This document shows, piece after piece, positions 25,345 to 34,259 of a stretch of DNA of 64,000 nt. Every line of letters begins with the position of its first letter. Within the stretch, counting starts at the first letter, position 1. Origin of the DNA: Streptomyces abikoensis (GTDB taxonomy: Bacteria > Actinomycetota > Actinomycetes > Streptomycetales > Streptomycetaceae); the NCBI RefSeq assembly GCF_014648775.1, contig NZ_BMRT01000006.1, positions 310,001 to 374,000 on the forward strand. Reading direction: 5' to 3'. The translations under genes and the position numbers were made by a program. A model generated the notes under the pieces. The model was not told the origin of the DNA and did no database searches. It worked only from the letters and a program-made list of their open reading frames with translations.

Positions 25345-26412
25345 CTACTTGACCCGGTCCGGGTGGAGGGTGTGGGCGATCTCCCGCACGGTGTCCGCGC
25401 TGCGCACCCCGCCGATGGTGGTGCGCTCGGAGTTGATCCGCACGAAGTGCCCCTCCTGGACGGCCTTGAGGCCGGCGGTCGCGGGGAAGGTCCTCAGGAA
25501 CTCGGCGGCCTCGTCGAAGGCCTTGTTGTTGGCCTCCTCGCTGCCCCGGTTGCGGACGGCCAGCTGGATCCAGTCCGGGTCCTTGGCCACGACGTCCTCC
25601 CAGCCGACGGGCTTGAAGTCGCCGTCGCAGTCGGCGAAGACGTTCCGCCCGCCCGCCATGCCGATCACGGCGTTGGCCACCTGGCGGTTGCACACGGCCA
25701 TCGGCTGCTTGGTGCCCGCGTCGTAGTCGAAGAGGAAGTAGGTGGGCCGCTTGTCGGCCGGCACGTCCTTGAGCGCGTCGCGGACCCCGTCCGTCTTCTT
25801 GCGCATCCCCGTGACCAGCTCGGTCGCACGGGCCGAGGTGCCCGTCACCTTGCCGAGCTCCTCGATGTCGGCCTCGACGCCGGAGAGGTCCGTGCGGGGG
25901 GCCTTGGCCATGGAGGCGCAGGCCGTGGACTTCAGGAAGACGTGCTTGATGCCCGCCGCCTTGAACTCCTCGGCAGTGGGGGCGTCGCCCATCTTGCCCA
26001 TGTTCTTCATGGAGGAGAACGCGTCCACGTACAGGTCGGCGCCCGAGCCGAGCAGCTTCTCCTTGGGGATCACGCTCTTGCCGAGCACCGGCACCTTCGC
26101 CCCCGCCTCGGTGTACTCCCGCGGCAGCGCGCCCTTGCCGGGCGGGAAGCCCGTACCGGCGACCTTGTCGCCCGCGCCCAGCCACATCAGCAGCTCCAGG
26201 CCGGCGGCGTTGCTGGTGACGATCTTCTTGGGCGCCGCGTCGAACGTCGTCTTCATCCCCATGCAGTCGGTGACGGTCACCGGGAAGCCGGCCCGCGCCG
26301 AGGCGGCCGCCCCGGCGCCGTCGGTCTTCTCCGCCTCACCGCCACCGCCACCACAGGCCGTCGCCGACAGGGCCACAGCGGCCAGCACACCGCACCACGC
26401 ACGAGGGCGCAT
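25345..26412 (-). CDS. metal-chelate ABC transporter substrate-binding lipoprotein
   Basis: ATG 26412 is chosen, with GGAGAG upstream. The 355-residue precursor has a lipoprotein signal (AVALSATACGGGG, Cys lipidated). The class III binding-protein fold follows, with two lobes joined by a long helix. Segments such as GLELLMWLGAGDKVAGTGF, ADLYVDAF and HVFLKSTACASMAKAPRTDL are characteristic. Two extra Cys positions in the mature protein (NRQV with VCN, and ADCDGD) may form a disulfide. The fold fits ferric-siderophore, heme or cobalamin binding, but no single specific motif names the ligand. It is divergent from a PIG-L deacetylase gene. Confidence 0.88.
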   Translation of the reverse strand: MRPRAWCGVLAAVALSATACGGGGGEAEKTDGAGAAASARAGFPVTVTDCMGMKTTFDAAPKKIVTSNAAGLELLMWLGAGDKVAGTGFPPGKGALPREYTEAGAKVPVLGKSVIPKEKLLGSGADLYVDAFSSMKNMGKMGDAPTAEEFKAAGIKHVFLKSTACASMAKAPRTDLSGVEADIEELGKVTGTSARATELVTGMRKKTDGVRDALKDVPADKRPTYFLFDYDAGTKQPMAVCNRQVANAVIGMAGGRNVFADCDGDFKPVGWEDVVAKDPDWIQLAVRNRGSEEANNKAFDEAAEFLRTFPATAGLKAVQEGHFVRINSERTTIGGVRSADTVREIAHTLHPDRVK

Positions 26413-26551
26413 CAGTAACTCTCCACAAGCTCGACGTTCCGGGGCCATTGCAGCGGACCCGGACCAGATAGTCGGACCGCGCGTCCACCTGGTTCCCGCG
26501 TGTCGCGAGGAAGAGTGAAGAGGAACGGCGCCACCGGCCTACGCTGCCGTC

Positions 26552-27295
26552 ATGAGCGTCCCCAGCGCCCCCCTCGCCGAGATGCCCACCGACTGGACCC
26601 GTGCCCTGGCGATCGTCGCCCACCCCGACGACCTGGAGTACGGCGCCTCGGCCGCCGTCGCCGCCTGGACCGATGCCGGCCGCTCGTGCGCCTACCTGCT
26701 CGCCTCCTTCGGGGAGGCGGGCATCGACGCCCTCTCGCCGAACGAGGCCGCGCCCCTGCGCGAGGCGGAACAGCGGGCGAGCGCGGCGGCCGTGGGCGTG
26801 ACGAGCGTGGAGTTCCTCGGCCACATCGACGGCGTCATCGAATACGGGCTGCCGCTGCGCCGCGAGTTCGCCGCCGCGATCCGCCGCCACCGCCCCGAGC
26901 TGGTGCTGACCCTCAACCACCACGACACCTGGCCGGGCGGTGGCTACTGGAACACCCCCGACCACCGGGCCGTCGGCAGGGCCGCGCTGGACGCCGTCGC
27001 CGACGCGGGCAACCGCTGGATCTTCCCCGACCTGGTCGAGGACGACCTGCCGCCGTGGAACGGCGTGCGGTACGTGGCCGTCGCCGGCTCCCCGCACCCC
27101 ACCCACGCCGTCGACGCGGGCGCCGGCTTCGAACGGGCCGTGCGGTCCCTGCTCTGTCACCGCACCTACATCGCGGCGCTCACCGAGGAGGAGCCGGAGA
27201 CGTACTGCCGGACGTTCCTGACGGGCACCATGGAGGCGGTCGCCGAGCGGTTCGGCGGCCGGCCGGGCGTCGCGTTCGAGCTCCTCCGCCGCTGA
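26552..27295 (+). CDS. PIG-L family N-acetylglucosaminyl-type deacetylase
   Basis: The 247-residue protein has the zinc-binding AHPDDLEYG motif near residue 22 and a second His in TPDHRAVG near residue 140. The middle segment NHHDTWPGGGYWNTPDH resembles PIG-L/LmbE-like enzymes that remove N-acetyl from GlcNAc-containing molecules such as mycothiol or lipopeptide-glycan intermediates. It has no signal peptide and should be cytoplasmic. It is transcribed away from the metal-chelate importer, with a 139-bp gap. It ends eight bases before the convergent SpoIIE-type phosphatase gene. Not the mycothiol MshB by any specific motif I can recognise; the substrate is unknown. Confidence 0.85.
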   Translation: MSVPSAPLAEMPTDWTRALAIVAHPDDLEYGASAAVAAWTDAGRSCAYLLASFGEAGIDALSPNEAAPLREAEQRASAAAVGVTSVEFLGHIDGVIEYGLPLRREFAAAIRRHRPELVLTLNHHDTWPGGGYWNTPDHRAVGRAALDAVADAGNRWIFPDLVEDDLPPWNGVRYVAVAGSPHPTHAVDAGAGFERAVRSLLCHRTYIAALTEEEPETYCRTFLTGTMEAVAERFGGRPGVAFELLRR

Positions 27296-27303
27296 GCTCC
27301 CTC

Positions 27304-28485
27304 TCACCGCCGTCCGCCGGAGCCCGTGCCGGACCCCGGCGCCCGCTCCACCACCAGCACCGCCACGTCGTCCTGGAGCCTGCCGCCCGTGTGCGCGGCG
27401 AGGTCCGCGCGCAGCCGCTCCAGCAGCTCGGGGGTGGGCAGGGCGGCCCACGCGTCCAGCCGCTCGGCCAGCGGGTAGAAGCCGCCGTCCCGGTCGCGCG
27501 CCTCGGTCACCCCGTCGGTGCAGGCCAGCACCCGGCAGTCCGGGGGCAGCGTGACCTGCTGCCGGGACCGGGGCGCGTCCACCAGCTCGCCGAGGCCCAG
27601 CGGCAGCCCGGGCTCCGCCGCGCGCAGCTCGCGCACCCCGCCGTCGGCGCCGATCAGGAAGGGCGACGGGTGCCCGCAGTCGACGAACACCACCGGCACC
27701 TCGCCGGGCGCCCCGTCCCGCGCGGCCGGGTCCTCCTCGGTGCCCATGACCAGCGCCGTGACGAACTCCTCGGCCGCGTGGGCGTCCGCCGTGCGCGCCT
27801 GGTACTCCGCCGAGCGGTGGTAGCGGGTCAGGCCCTGTTCCATCGCCGCGACCCCGCTGTCCAGGTCCCGCCGGTGGTAGGCCGCCTCCCGGAACGCGGT
27901 CAGCACCGCCGCCCCGGCCCCCAGCGTGCCGAGCCCCTTGCCCCGCACGTCCCCGATGAGGACCCGGGTGCCGTACGGGGTGTCGACGACCTCGTAGATG
28001 TCGCCGCCGACCAGCGCGTCCCGCTGCGAGGAGACGTAGAAGCCGTCGACGACCACGCTGTGGGTGCGCAGCGGCAGCGGTCGCAGCAGGGCCCGCTGGG
28101 CGGCCTCGCCGGTGGCCCGGACCCGTTCCAGCAGGGCGTCGCCGTCGCGCCGCAGCCGGGCGACCGCGATGGCGGCGCCCACGATGAGGATGTTGCCCAG
28201 CACCGACCCGACGCGGTTGACGGGCGAGGACTCGGCGGTCAGCACCCCGTGGTGCGCCACCATCAGGAAGAAGTCGACGAGCCCGACGAACACCGTCTGC
28301 CGGTAGGTGCAGACGGCGGCGGCCGTCACCGGGGCCAGCGCCGCGTAGACGTCGAGCCGCAGATAGGCCGGCGTCCTGAGGTCGACGACCACGACGGCCA
28401 CGAGATAGGCCAGGACCAGTGCGAACGGCAGCAGTCGGCGCGACACCGCGGCTCGTACCTCCGCGCGGGTGGGGGAGCGGGACAC
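27304..28485 (-). CDS. membrane SpoIIE-type PP2C protein phosphatase
   Basis: GTG 28485 opens 393 residues. The N-terminal third has several transmembrane segments (LLPFALVLAYLVAVVVVDL and two more), and the rest is a PP2C/SpoIIE phosphatase domain. The metal-binding motifs are GGDIYEV (usual form GGDWYD) and GDVRGKGLGT, with DDVAVLVVE at the end. Such proteins dephosphorylate anti-anti-sigma factors and so control stress or developmental sigma factors. It has no GAF or PAS sensor domain; the membrane part may sense. It is a single gene behind the DhaL-DhaM gene on the same strand, 89 bp apart. Confidence 0.88.
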   Translation of the reverse strand: MSRSPTRAEVRAAVSRRLLPFALVLAYLVAVVVVDLRTPAYLRLDVYAALAPVTAAAVCTYRQTVFVGLVDFFLMVAHHGVLTAESSPVNRVGSVLGNILIVGAAIAVARLRRDGDALLERVRATGEAAQRALLRPLPLRTHSVVVDGFYVSSQRDALVGGDIYEVVDTPYGTRVLIGDVRGKGLGTLGAGAAVLTAFREAAYHRRDLDSGVAAMEQGLTRYHRSAEYQARTADAHAAEEFVTALVMGTEEDPAARDGAPGEVPVVFVDCGHPSPFLIGADGGVRELRAAEPGLPLGLGELVDAPRSRQQVTLPPDCRVLACTDGVTEARDRDGGFYPLAERLDAWAALPTPELLERLRADLAAHTGGRLQDDVAVLVVERAPGSGTGSGGRR

Positions 28486-28574
28486 ATAGACATTTCCAGA
28501 CTTTCGCCGTGAATGCCCGTCGCCCGCCGCCGTGTCGTGACGGCCCGCCGTCGAAGAGCCCCCCAGAGCTCCCG

Positions 28575-29669
28575 TCAGAGCTTGCGGTACGTCCGCGCGT
28601 CGTCCGTCGCGGCCAGGACCGCCGCGAGGTCGCCGCCCGCCGAGGCCGTCACCACGGCGGCCACCGCCCCCTCGACGAACGGGGCGTCCGCGATGCGCGT
28701 GTCCCCGAGCTCCCCGGCGTCCAGGAGCTCCTTGACGGTGAGGACCGCGCTGCCCATGTCGCACAGCACGACCGCGCCCGCGCCCTCGTCCACCCGCGCG
28801 ACCGCCCGGCGCACCAGCTCCGCGCTGGTGCCCACCCCGCCGTCGGGCAGCCCGCCCGCCGGGGCCACCGGCGCCGGGTCGCCCGCGCCGAACAGGGCCT
28901 TGGCCAGCGCGGCCGTCGACTCGGCCACGGCCTTGCTGTGCGAGACCAGCACCACGCCGACCCGCCCGGCGGGCCGCTCGCTCACGGGGGCATTCTCCTG
29001 AGCCGCTTCCCCCTCCGGGGCCACGGCGCACAGCTCCGGGTCGGTGGCCTCGAACAGCGCGGTGACCAGCAGCGCGGAGGACGTGGCGCCCGGGTCCTGG
29101 TGGCCGACGCTGCGCTCGCCCAGATAGCTGGCCCGCCCGCGCCGGGCGCGCATCGGCACCGTCGCCTCCGCCCCCGCGCGGGCGGCCCGCGCGGCCGCCT
29201 CCAGCGCCGTCGTCACCTCGCCGCCCTCCAGAGCCTCGGCGTAGGCGTCGGCGGCGGGCTGGAGCGCGTCGACCATCGTCTTGTCGCCGGGCGCGGAGTC
29301 GCCGAGCCGCCGTACGCTCGCCACCGCCGCCGCCAGCGCCCGGCCCAGCGTCTCGGGCGCGACGACCGCGTCCTCGCCCAGCACCTTGCCCATCCGGCGC
29401 AGCACCGTCCCGTACAGCGGCCCGGCCGCGCCGCCGACGGTGTTCGTCAGGTGCGCGCCGACGGCGGTCAGCAGGGCGCCCGGCGTGGCGGGCGGCTCGG
29501 CGGCGACGGCCTCGGCCGCCGAGGTGAAGCCGCGCTTGAGGTTCGCCCCGTGGTCGGCGTCGCCGATGGCGGCGTCGAGGTCGGTCAGGTGCCGGGCCTC
29601 GGCGACGACGACCCGGGTGGCGCGGTCGAGGAAGCGGCGGAAGAAGTCCAGGTCGAGCGGGACGGTCAT
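28575..29669 (-). CDS. DhaL-DhaM fusion of dihydroxyacetone kinase
   Basis: The 364-residue protein joins two subunits that are usually separate. DhaL (residues about 1-215) has the Mg-ADP site GDADHGANLKRG (36-47) and GDKTMVDAL. The DhaM EIIA-man-type domain (about 235-364) has the phosphoacceptor His244 in VLVSHSKAVAE and CDMGSAVLTV. In the PTS-dependent pathway, DhaM passes phosphate to DhaL-ADP, which phosphorylates dihydroxyacetone held by DhaK. No dhaK gene is visible on either side. A linker rich in Glu/Pro joins the domains. Either DhaK is elsewhere or the fusion acts on another protein or substrate. Confidence 0.88.
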   Translation of the reverse strand: MTVPLDLDFFRRFLDRATRVVVAEARHLTDLDAAIGDADHGANLKRGFTSAAEAVAAEPPATPGALLTAVGAHLTNTVGGAAGPLYGTVLRRMGKVLGEDAVVAPETLGRALAAAVASVRRLGDSAPGDKTMVDALQPAADAYAEALEGGEVTTALEAAARAARAGAEATVPMRARRGRASYLGERSVGHQDPGATSSALLVTALFEATDPELCAVAPEGEAAQENAPVSERPAGRVGVVLVSHSKAVAESTAALAKALFGAGDPAPVAPAGGLPDGGVGTSAELVRRAVARVDEGAGAVVLCDMGSAVLTVKELLDAGELGDTRIADAPFVEGAVAAVVTASAGGDLAAVLAATDDARTYRKL

Positions 29670-29747
29670 GACGGCGGCTCCTCGGCGCTGGGGCGGGCTG
29701 AACGATGATCGACGCGGCCCAGGGTAGCCCCGGCGGCCGACGACGGG

Positions 29748-31385
29748 TCAGCGCTCCTCGTCGCGCACCCGCAGCGCCAGGAACAGATCCGCCAGGTCCT
29801 CCGCGCACCCCACGTCCCGGCCCGTGAGGGACTCCAGCTTCGCCAGCCGGTTGCGCAGCGTGTTGACGTGGATGTGCAACGAGTCCGCCGCCCGCCCCCA
29901 CTTCATGCCCGATGCCAGGAACGCGTCCAGGCTGCGCAGCAGTTCGCTGTTGTGCGTCGCGTCGTACGCGATCGCCGGCCCCAGCACCGCGTCCGCGAAG
30001 TCCCGGCGGGTCTGCGGGTCCACCAGGGCCAGGACGAGCCGGTAGGAGCCCACGTCCGCGAACGACACCACGCGCGGGCCCCGCCGCCGCGACCGGGCCA
30101 CCCGGGAGGCCTCCCGCGCCTGGAGCAGCCCGCGCCGCAGCTCCTGGTGCCCGGCGGCGACCCGGCCCACGCCGATGCGCGGCCCGGGCGTGGTGGACCC
30201 GGGCCCCAGCGCCGCCGCCAGCCCCTCCGCCAGCCGGGCCGGGTCGGTGTCGGCGGCGGGCAGGCTGACGATCGCCACGACGTCCTGCCCGCTGCTCGCC
30301 GCCACGGACGCCAGGCCCCGGGCCACGAAGTGGTCCGTGACGGCCGCCGTGTCGGGCAGCGGCCACGCGGCGCGGCCGGGGGAGTCGGGGACGATGACGG
30401 AGAACACGGCCAGCGCGCTGTCCGGATTGACGCCGAACGACCGCAGCCGCGCCACCAGTTCACCGGAGCGGTGCGGCCCGCTCTGCACCATGTCGAGGAT
30501 CTCCCCGGCGAAGCGCATCTCGATCGCGCGCAGCGCCTGCCGGTGCGCCAGCTCCACCGTCAGGAAGCGGACCCCTTGCTCCAGCACCAGGCGCTCGGCC
30601 GCGCCCAGCTCCGCCACCGGGAGGCCGTAGACGACGGCGAGGTCGAAACCGGCGACGCCGCGCACCGGGATCACCGTGGCGTCGGCGCCCGAGGCCAGCC
30701 GCAGCGGGTACTCCGCGTACTCCTCGCCGTCCGCCCCCAGCCGGTCCGCGACCGCCCGCACGTCCTGCTCCGCCGGCGGCCGGCCCACGGAGTCCAGGAC
30801 GGTGCCGAGCCCGTCCACCAGCGCGACCGGCGTCCGGGCGGGCCCGGCGAGCACCGCCAGCACCCCCCGCAGGCCGTCGCCCGCGGAGACCGCGCGGGTC
30901 AGCGCGTTGCTGTGCCGCAGGGCGTCCAGCAGGTGCCGCTGCCGCTGCTCGGCCTGGGCGCTCGCCACGGCCCGGGTGACGGCGGTGAACGGCACCTCGA
31001 CGGGCAGCCGCAGCAGCGGCAGCCCGGCCTCCCGGCAGGCCGCGACGAGCTCGTCCGGCACGGCGGGCATGTCCGTCCGCAGCCCGAAGACCAGCCCGGC
31101 GGCGCCCGATCCGGCCAGGCGGCGCACGTACGCGGCGCAGTCCTGCCGGTCCAGCCAGAGCCCGTTGGTGAGCACCAGCTCGTCCGGCCCGGCGTAGGGG
31201 CCGGGATCGGGCAGCTCGGTCACATGGGCCCAGCGGACCGCGCGGCCGGTGTCCCCGGTGCCCGGCACGGCCTCCAGGCCGAGCCCGGGGACGCCGAGCA
31301 GGTCACGGACGCGCAGCGTCGTCGCGTGCGGGTCCTGCCCCGCCGGGGGCGGCTGTCGGTGCGGGGGGTTCGAGGGAGCGGTCAC
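29748..31385 (-). CDS. PucR-family transcriptional regulator
   Basis: The 545-residue protein begins at GTG 31385 after a Pro-rich leader. An N-terminal purine-catabolism PucR domain (about residues 25-145; LRVRDLLGVPGLG, DELVLTNGLWLD) is followed by a GGDEF-like/CdaR middle region. The C-terminal PucR helix-turn-helix (residues about 480-540) reads DSLHIHVNTLRNRLAKLESLTGRDV. Such regulators control nitrogen or carbon catabolic genes in response to metabolites. It lies directly upstream of the DhaL-DhaM gene on the same strand (78 bp), so it may regulate that gene. It is divergent from the MFS transporter gene. Confidence 0.88.
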   Translation of the reverse strand: MTAPSNPPHRQPPPAGQDPHATTLRVRDLLGVPGLGLEAVPGTGDTGRAVRWAHVTELPDPGPYAGPDELVLTNGLWLDRQDCAAYVRRLAGSGAAGLVFGLRTDMPAVPDELVAACREAGLPLLRLPVEVPFTAVTRAVASAQAEQRQRHLLDALRHSNALTRAVSAGDGLRGVLAVLAGPARTPVALVDGLGTVLDSVGRPPAEQDVRAVADRLGADGEEYAEYPLRLASGADATVIPVRGVAGFDLAVVYGLPVAELGAAERLVLEQGVRFLTVELAHRQALRAIEMRFAGEILDMVQSGPHRSGELVARLRSFGVNPDSALAVFSVIVPDSPGRAAWPLPDTAAVTDHFVARGLASVAASSGQDVVAIVSLPAADTDPARLAEGLAAALGPGSTTPGPRIGVGRVAAGHQELRRGLLQAREASRVARSRRRGPRVVSFADVGSYRLVLALVDPQTRRDFADAVLGPAIAYDATHNSELLRSLDAFLASGMKWGRAADSLHIHVNTLRNRLAKLESLTGRDVGCAEDLADLFLALRVRDEER

Positions 31386-31577
31386 CCGCCGGACACAACA
31401 CAGGAGGCCGGGGCCCTGTCCACCGCCCCCGGCGGGCGGCGGCCGGAATCAGGCCACCGGCCCGCACCGCCCCGGCCGCGCCCCGCCGCGCCAACTGGAC
31501 GATCCCACAGTCGAATGCCGCATCCGTGGAGATCCCTCCACTGTTCGCGGGGCCTTCGGGCAGCTGAGATCTTTGTC

Positions 31578-32771
31578 GTGAAACAACCCCCCGCCCTCCT
31601 CGCCCGTGACACGCCGTCACAGCTGTTCAGCCGGTCCATGACGGCGGTGCTGCTGTGCACCTTCAGCGGCTTCACGGGCTTCTACCTGCTGCTGGCGACC
31701 GTGCCCGAGTTCGCCGCCGACACCAGCGGCCGGCGGGCCGCCGGCGGAATGGTCACCGCGCTGCTGATGGGAGCCACCGTCGCCGTGCAGCCCGCGATGC
31801 CCCGCGTCATCGCAGCCGTCGGCCACCGGACCGTGTTGCTGGCCGCCATGGCCCTCCTCGGCGCCCCGGCCGCCGTGCCGCTCGCCACCGACGGCCTCCC
31901 GGTGACCCTGGTCTGCGCCGTGCTGCGCGGCGCCGGCTTCGGCATGTTCGTGGTGGCCGGCAGCGCCGCCGTCGCCGAGCTGGCGCCGCCCGGCCGCCGC
32001 GGGACGGCCACCGGCTGGTACGGGTTGGCCACCGGGCTCGGCGGGGCCGTCGGCACGCCGCTGGGGGTACTGCTGGCCCACCGGTACGGCTACGGGCCGC
32101 TGTTCACCGTCGCGGCCCTGGCACCCGCCTGCGGCCTGGCCGCCGCCCTGGCCGTCACCGCGCCCCGCCCGGCGCCGCCCGGCCGCGCCCGGGTCGTCGC
32201 GGGCCTCGCCCGCCCGGCGATCCTGCGCCCGCTCGTGCTGCTGACGGCGGGCACCATGGCGTCCGGCACCGTCGTGACCTTCCTGCCGCCCGCCGCGCCG
32301 CGCGACCCCGTCTGGCTCACCCCGCTGGCGCTGCTCTGCCTCCAACTGTCCGCCGCCGCCAGCCGCTGGGCGTCGGGTCGCCTCGGCGACCGCCACGGCC
32401 ACCGCGTCCTGCTGCCGCCCGCGACGCTGCTCGCCGCCCTCGGCGTGCTCGGCGGCGTCGCCACCCGGCACACCGGCGCGCTGCTGGTGCTCATGGTGGT
32501 CTTCGGCACCGGATTCGGCGCCCTGCAGAACGCGACGCTGGTCCTGGCCCTCCAGCGCGCCGGCGACTCCAGCGTCGGCAGCGCGCAGTGGAACCTCGCC
32601 TTCGACGCGGGCCTCGGCCTCGGCGGCTTCTGCGTCGGCCTCGTCGCCCAGTACGCGGGCTACGACACCGGATTCGTGCTGGTCGCCGTCGTGCTCGCGG
32701 CGCTGGCGGCGGTCGCCGTCGCCGACGTCCGGGACCGGGAACTCCCGCCGCCCGCCGCCGGCGCCGGGTAA
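31578..32771 (+). CDS. MFS transporter, probable exporter of the biosynthetic cluster
   Basis: GTG 31578 opens a 397-residue protein with about twelve transmembrane segments. The MFS signature G-x3-(D/R)-R is approximated by ASGRLGDRHGHR in the central loop. It resembles small AraJ/Bcr-type exporters rather than sugar uptake systems. It lies at the left end of the biosynthetic block, on the same strand as the AAA-LuxR regulator, so it may export the product or give self-protection. A hairpin (32758-32780) follows the stop codon. The membership in the cluster is inferred from position only. Confidence 0.82.
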   Translation: MKQPPALLARDTPSQLFSRSMTAVLLCTFSGFTGFYLLLATVPEFAADTSGRRAAGGMVTALLMGATVAVQPAMPRVIAAVGHRTVLLAAMALLGAPAAVPLATDGLPVTLVCAVLRGAGFGMFVVAGSAAVAELAPPGRRGTATGWYGLATGLGGAVGTPLGVLLAHRYGYGPLFTVAALAPACGLAAALAVTAPRPAPPGRARVVAGLARPAILRPLVLLTAGTMASGTVVTFLPPAAPRDPVWLTPLALLCLQLSAAASRWASGRLGDRHGHRVLLPPATLLAALGVLGGVATRHTGALLVLMVVFGTGFGALQNATLVLALQRAGDSSVGSAQWNLAFDAGLGLGGFCVGLVAQYAGYDTGFVLVAVVLAALAAVAVADVRDRELPPPAAGAG

Positions 32772-32780
32772 CGGCGCCGG
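32758..32780 (+). terminator. short hairpin at the end of the MFS gene
   Basis: The 9-bp arms CCGGCGCCG (32758-32766) and CGGCGCCGG (32772-32780) flank the loop GGTAA, which contains the stop codon. It is short and lacks a T-run, so termination may be partial. Confidence 0.45.
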
Positions 32781-32958
32781 GTCCTGAAACCTGCCGGAAA
32801 GCGATCGGCTTGATATCGAGCCCGTCCCGGCCGGGGAGATCGTCCTCCGAGCAAACTGATTGCACACTGAATCGTCGCGGTGCCGGCATCGGCGTATCGG
32901 AACGGCGACGGCCGTCTTGACGCGTGCGTGACCGGCGCGGGCGGAAGGAGGGAATCAG

Positions 32959-34182
32959 ATGCTGGGAGCCGTGCCCGATGCTCCGCTGCGCGGACGGGAA
33001 GCCGAAGTCGATCGGCTGACCTCGCTCATCGGGCATGTCATGGCCGGGCGCTGCACATTGATCACCATCGAAGGACCGCCGGGCTGCGGGAAATCCCGGC
33101 TGCTGCGCGAGTCCATGCGCATTGCCGAGGATTTCGGGCTGTCGGTTTGCGCCAAATACACCGACGGCGCGTGCTCGGTCGGCGGACCGTCGCGGCGGGA
33201 CCCCGAAGACCCCCACCGCCCCTATGCCGTGGCGGTCGACAACGCCCACCACCTCGACCACGAGGACGTACGGGCCCTCATCGCCCGCGAGGGCGGGCCG
33301 GACGGCCCGGCGCGGGTGTGGATCCTCGCCCGGCGCGCGTCCGCCGGGGCCCCGCCCCTGGAAGGGGTGCTGCTCAGCCCCACCGCCGGCACCGAACGGG
33401 TCAAGCTGGGCACCCTGCCCCCCGGCCCGGCGATGGCCCTGGCCGCCGACGCCCTCGGCGCACCGCCCGACGCCGGGCTGGCCCGCGTCCTGGGCCGGGC
33501 CGGCGGGCATCCGCGCCGGCTGCTGGAACTCGCCCAGGGAATGCTGGAGGAGGGCAGCATCGCCGTGGACGGATACCGGGCCCGGCTGGTGACCGACCGG
33601 TTGCCGCGGCGCCTGGTGGAACGCGTCGAGAGTTCCCTCATGGGATATTCACCGGAATTCCGCCAGATGGTCAGGGTCGCGGCCGCGCTGGGAAATGAGG
33701 TCTCCTTCGAAAAGGTCGCCCGAGTTCTGAACGAGGCGCCGACGGCGTTGTTGCCGACCCTGGACGAAGTGGTCGCGGCCGGGGTTCTGGAGAACAGCGC
33801 CGGACGGCTCACGTTCCGCGACGAGTTGTTGCACCGGCTCATTACCGGCTGGATGCCCGAAACCGTTCGCGACGCCTTGCGCGGCCAGGCCTCCGGGCCA
33901 CCGCGATCCACGGCTCCCGCCCTTCCGGCGGAGCCGGAGGCCGCGCCCTACGGGGAGCACCTGAGCGACCAGGAGGCCGTCATCGCGGGCCTGGTGCACG
34001 AAGGGCTCACCAACCGGCAGATCGCCCGCCGGCTCGGGCTCTCCCCGCACACCGTCAACTACCACCTGCGGAAGGTCTTCCGGAAACTGGGCGTCGCCTC
34101 CCGCGTCGACCTGACCCGCGTCGTGCGCGGCGGCACCGGCAAGGCCCCCGGCCCCGCTCCCGCCCTGGCCCCACCGGCCTAG
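32959..34182 (+). CDS. AAA-ATPase/LuxR-type activator (short LAL-like), probable cluster regulator
   Basis: ATG 32959 follows GGAGGG closely. The 407-residue protein has Walker A GPPGCGKS (residues 39-46) and a Walker B-like AVAVDNAHHL near residue 90. A LuxR helix-turn-helix sits near the C terminus (LSDQEAVIAGLVHEGLTNRQIARRLGLSPHTVNYHLRKVF). LAL regulators are usually 850-1000 residues, so this is a shortened version without the long TPR middle. LAL proteins commonly activate antibiotic clusters in Streptomyces. It is encoded between the MFS gene and the convergent biosynthetic operon, so it is the most likely pathway activator. Ligand and binding sites are not visible. Confidence 0.85.
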   Translation: MLGAVPDAPLRGREAEVDRLTSLIGHVMAGRCTLITIEGPPGCGKSRLLRESMRIAEDFGLSVCAKYTDGACSVGGPSRRDPEDPHRPYAVAVDNAHHLDHEDVRALIAREGGPDGPARVWILARRASAGAPPLEGVLLSPTAGTERVKLGTLPPGPAMALAADALGAPPDAGLARVLGRAGGHPRRLLELAQGMLEEGSIAVDGYRARLVTDRLPRRLVERVESSLMGYSPEFRQMVRVAAALGNEVSFEKVARVLNEAPTALLPTLDEVVAAGVLENSAGRLTFRDELLHRLITGWMPETVRDALRGQASGPPRSTAPALPAEPEAAPYGEHLSDQEAVIAGLVHEGLTNRQIARRLGLSPHTVNYHLRKVFRKLGVASRVDLTRVVRGGTGKAPGPAPALAPPA

Positions 34183-34221
34183 AGGAAGAGGCCTGGACGG
34201 GGAAGACGGCCTGGACGCCGA

Positions 34222-34258
34222 CGGCCGCACCGCCCCCTGCCAGGGGGCGGTGCGGCCG
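34222..34258. terminator. bidirectional hairpin terminator
   Basis: A perfect 16-bp stem (34222-34237 with 34243-34258; CGGCCGCACCGCCCCC) carries the loop TGCCA. It separates the AAA-LuxR gene from the convergent biosynthetic operon and ends one base before the UbiX stop codon. Confidence 0.85.
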
Positions 34259-34259
34259 C

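Noticed and set aside
27304..30366. Apparent 1020-codon minus-strand protein ending in the phosphatase
   Set aside because: The upstream part runs through the DhaL-DhaM and PucR genes in the wrong frame; the real phosphatase starts at GTG 28485.
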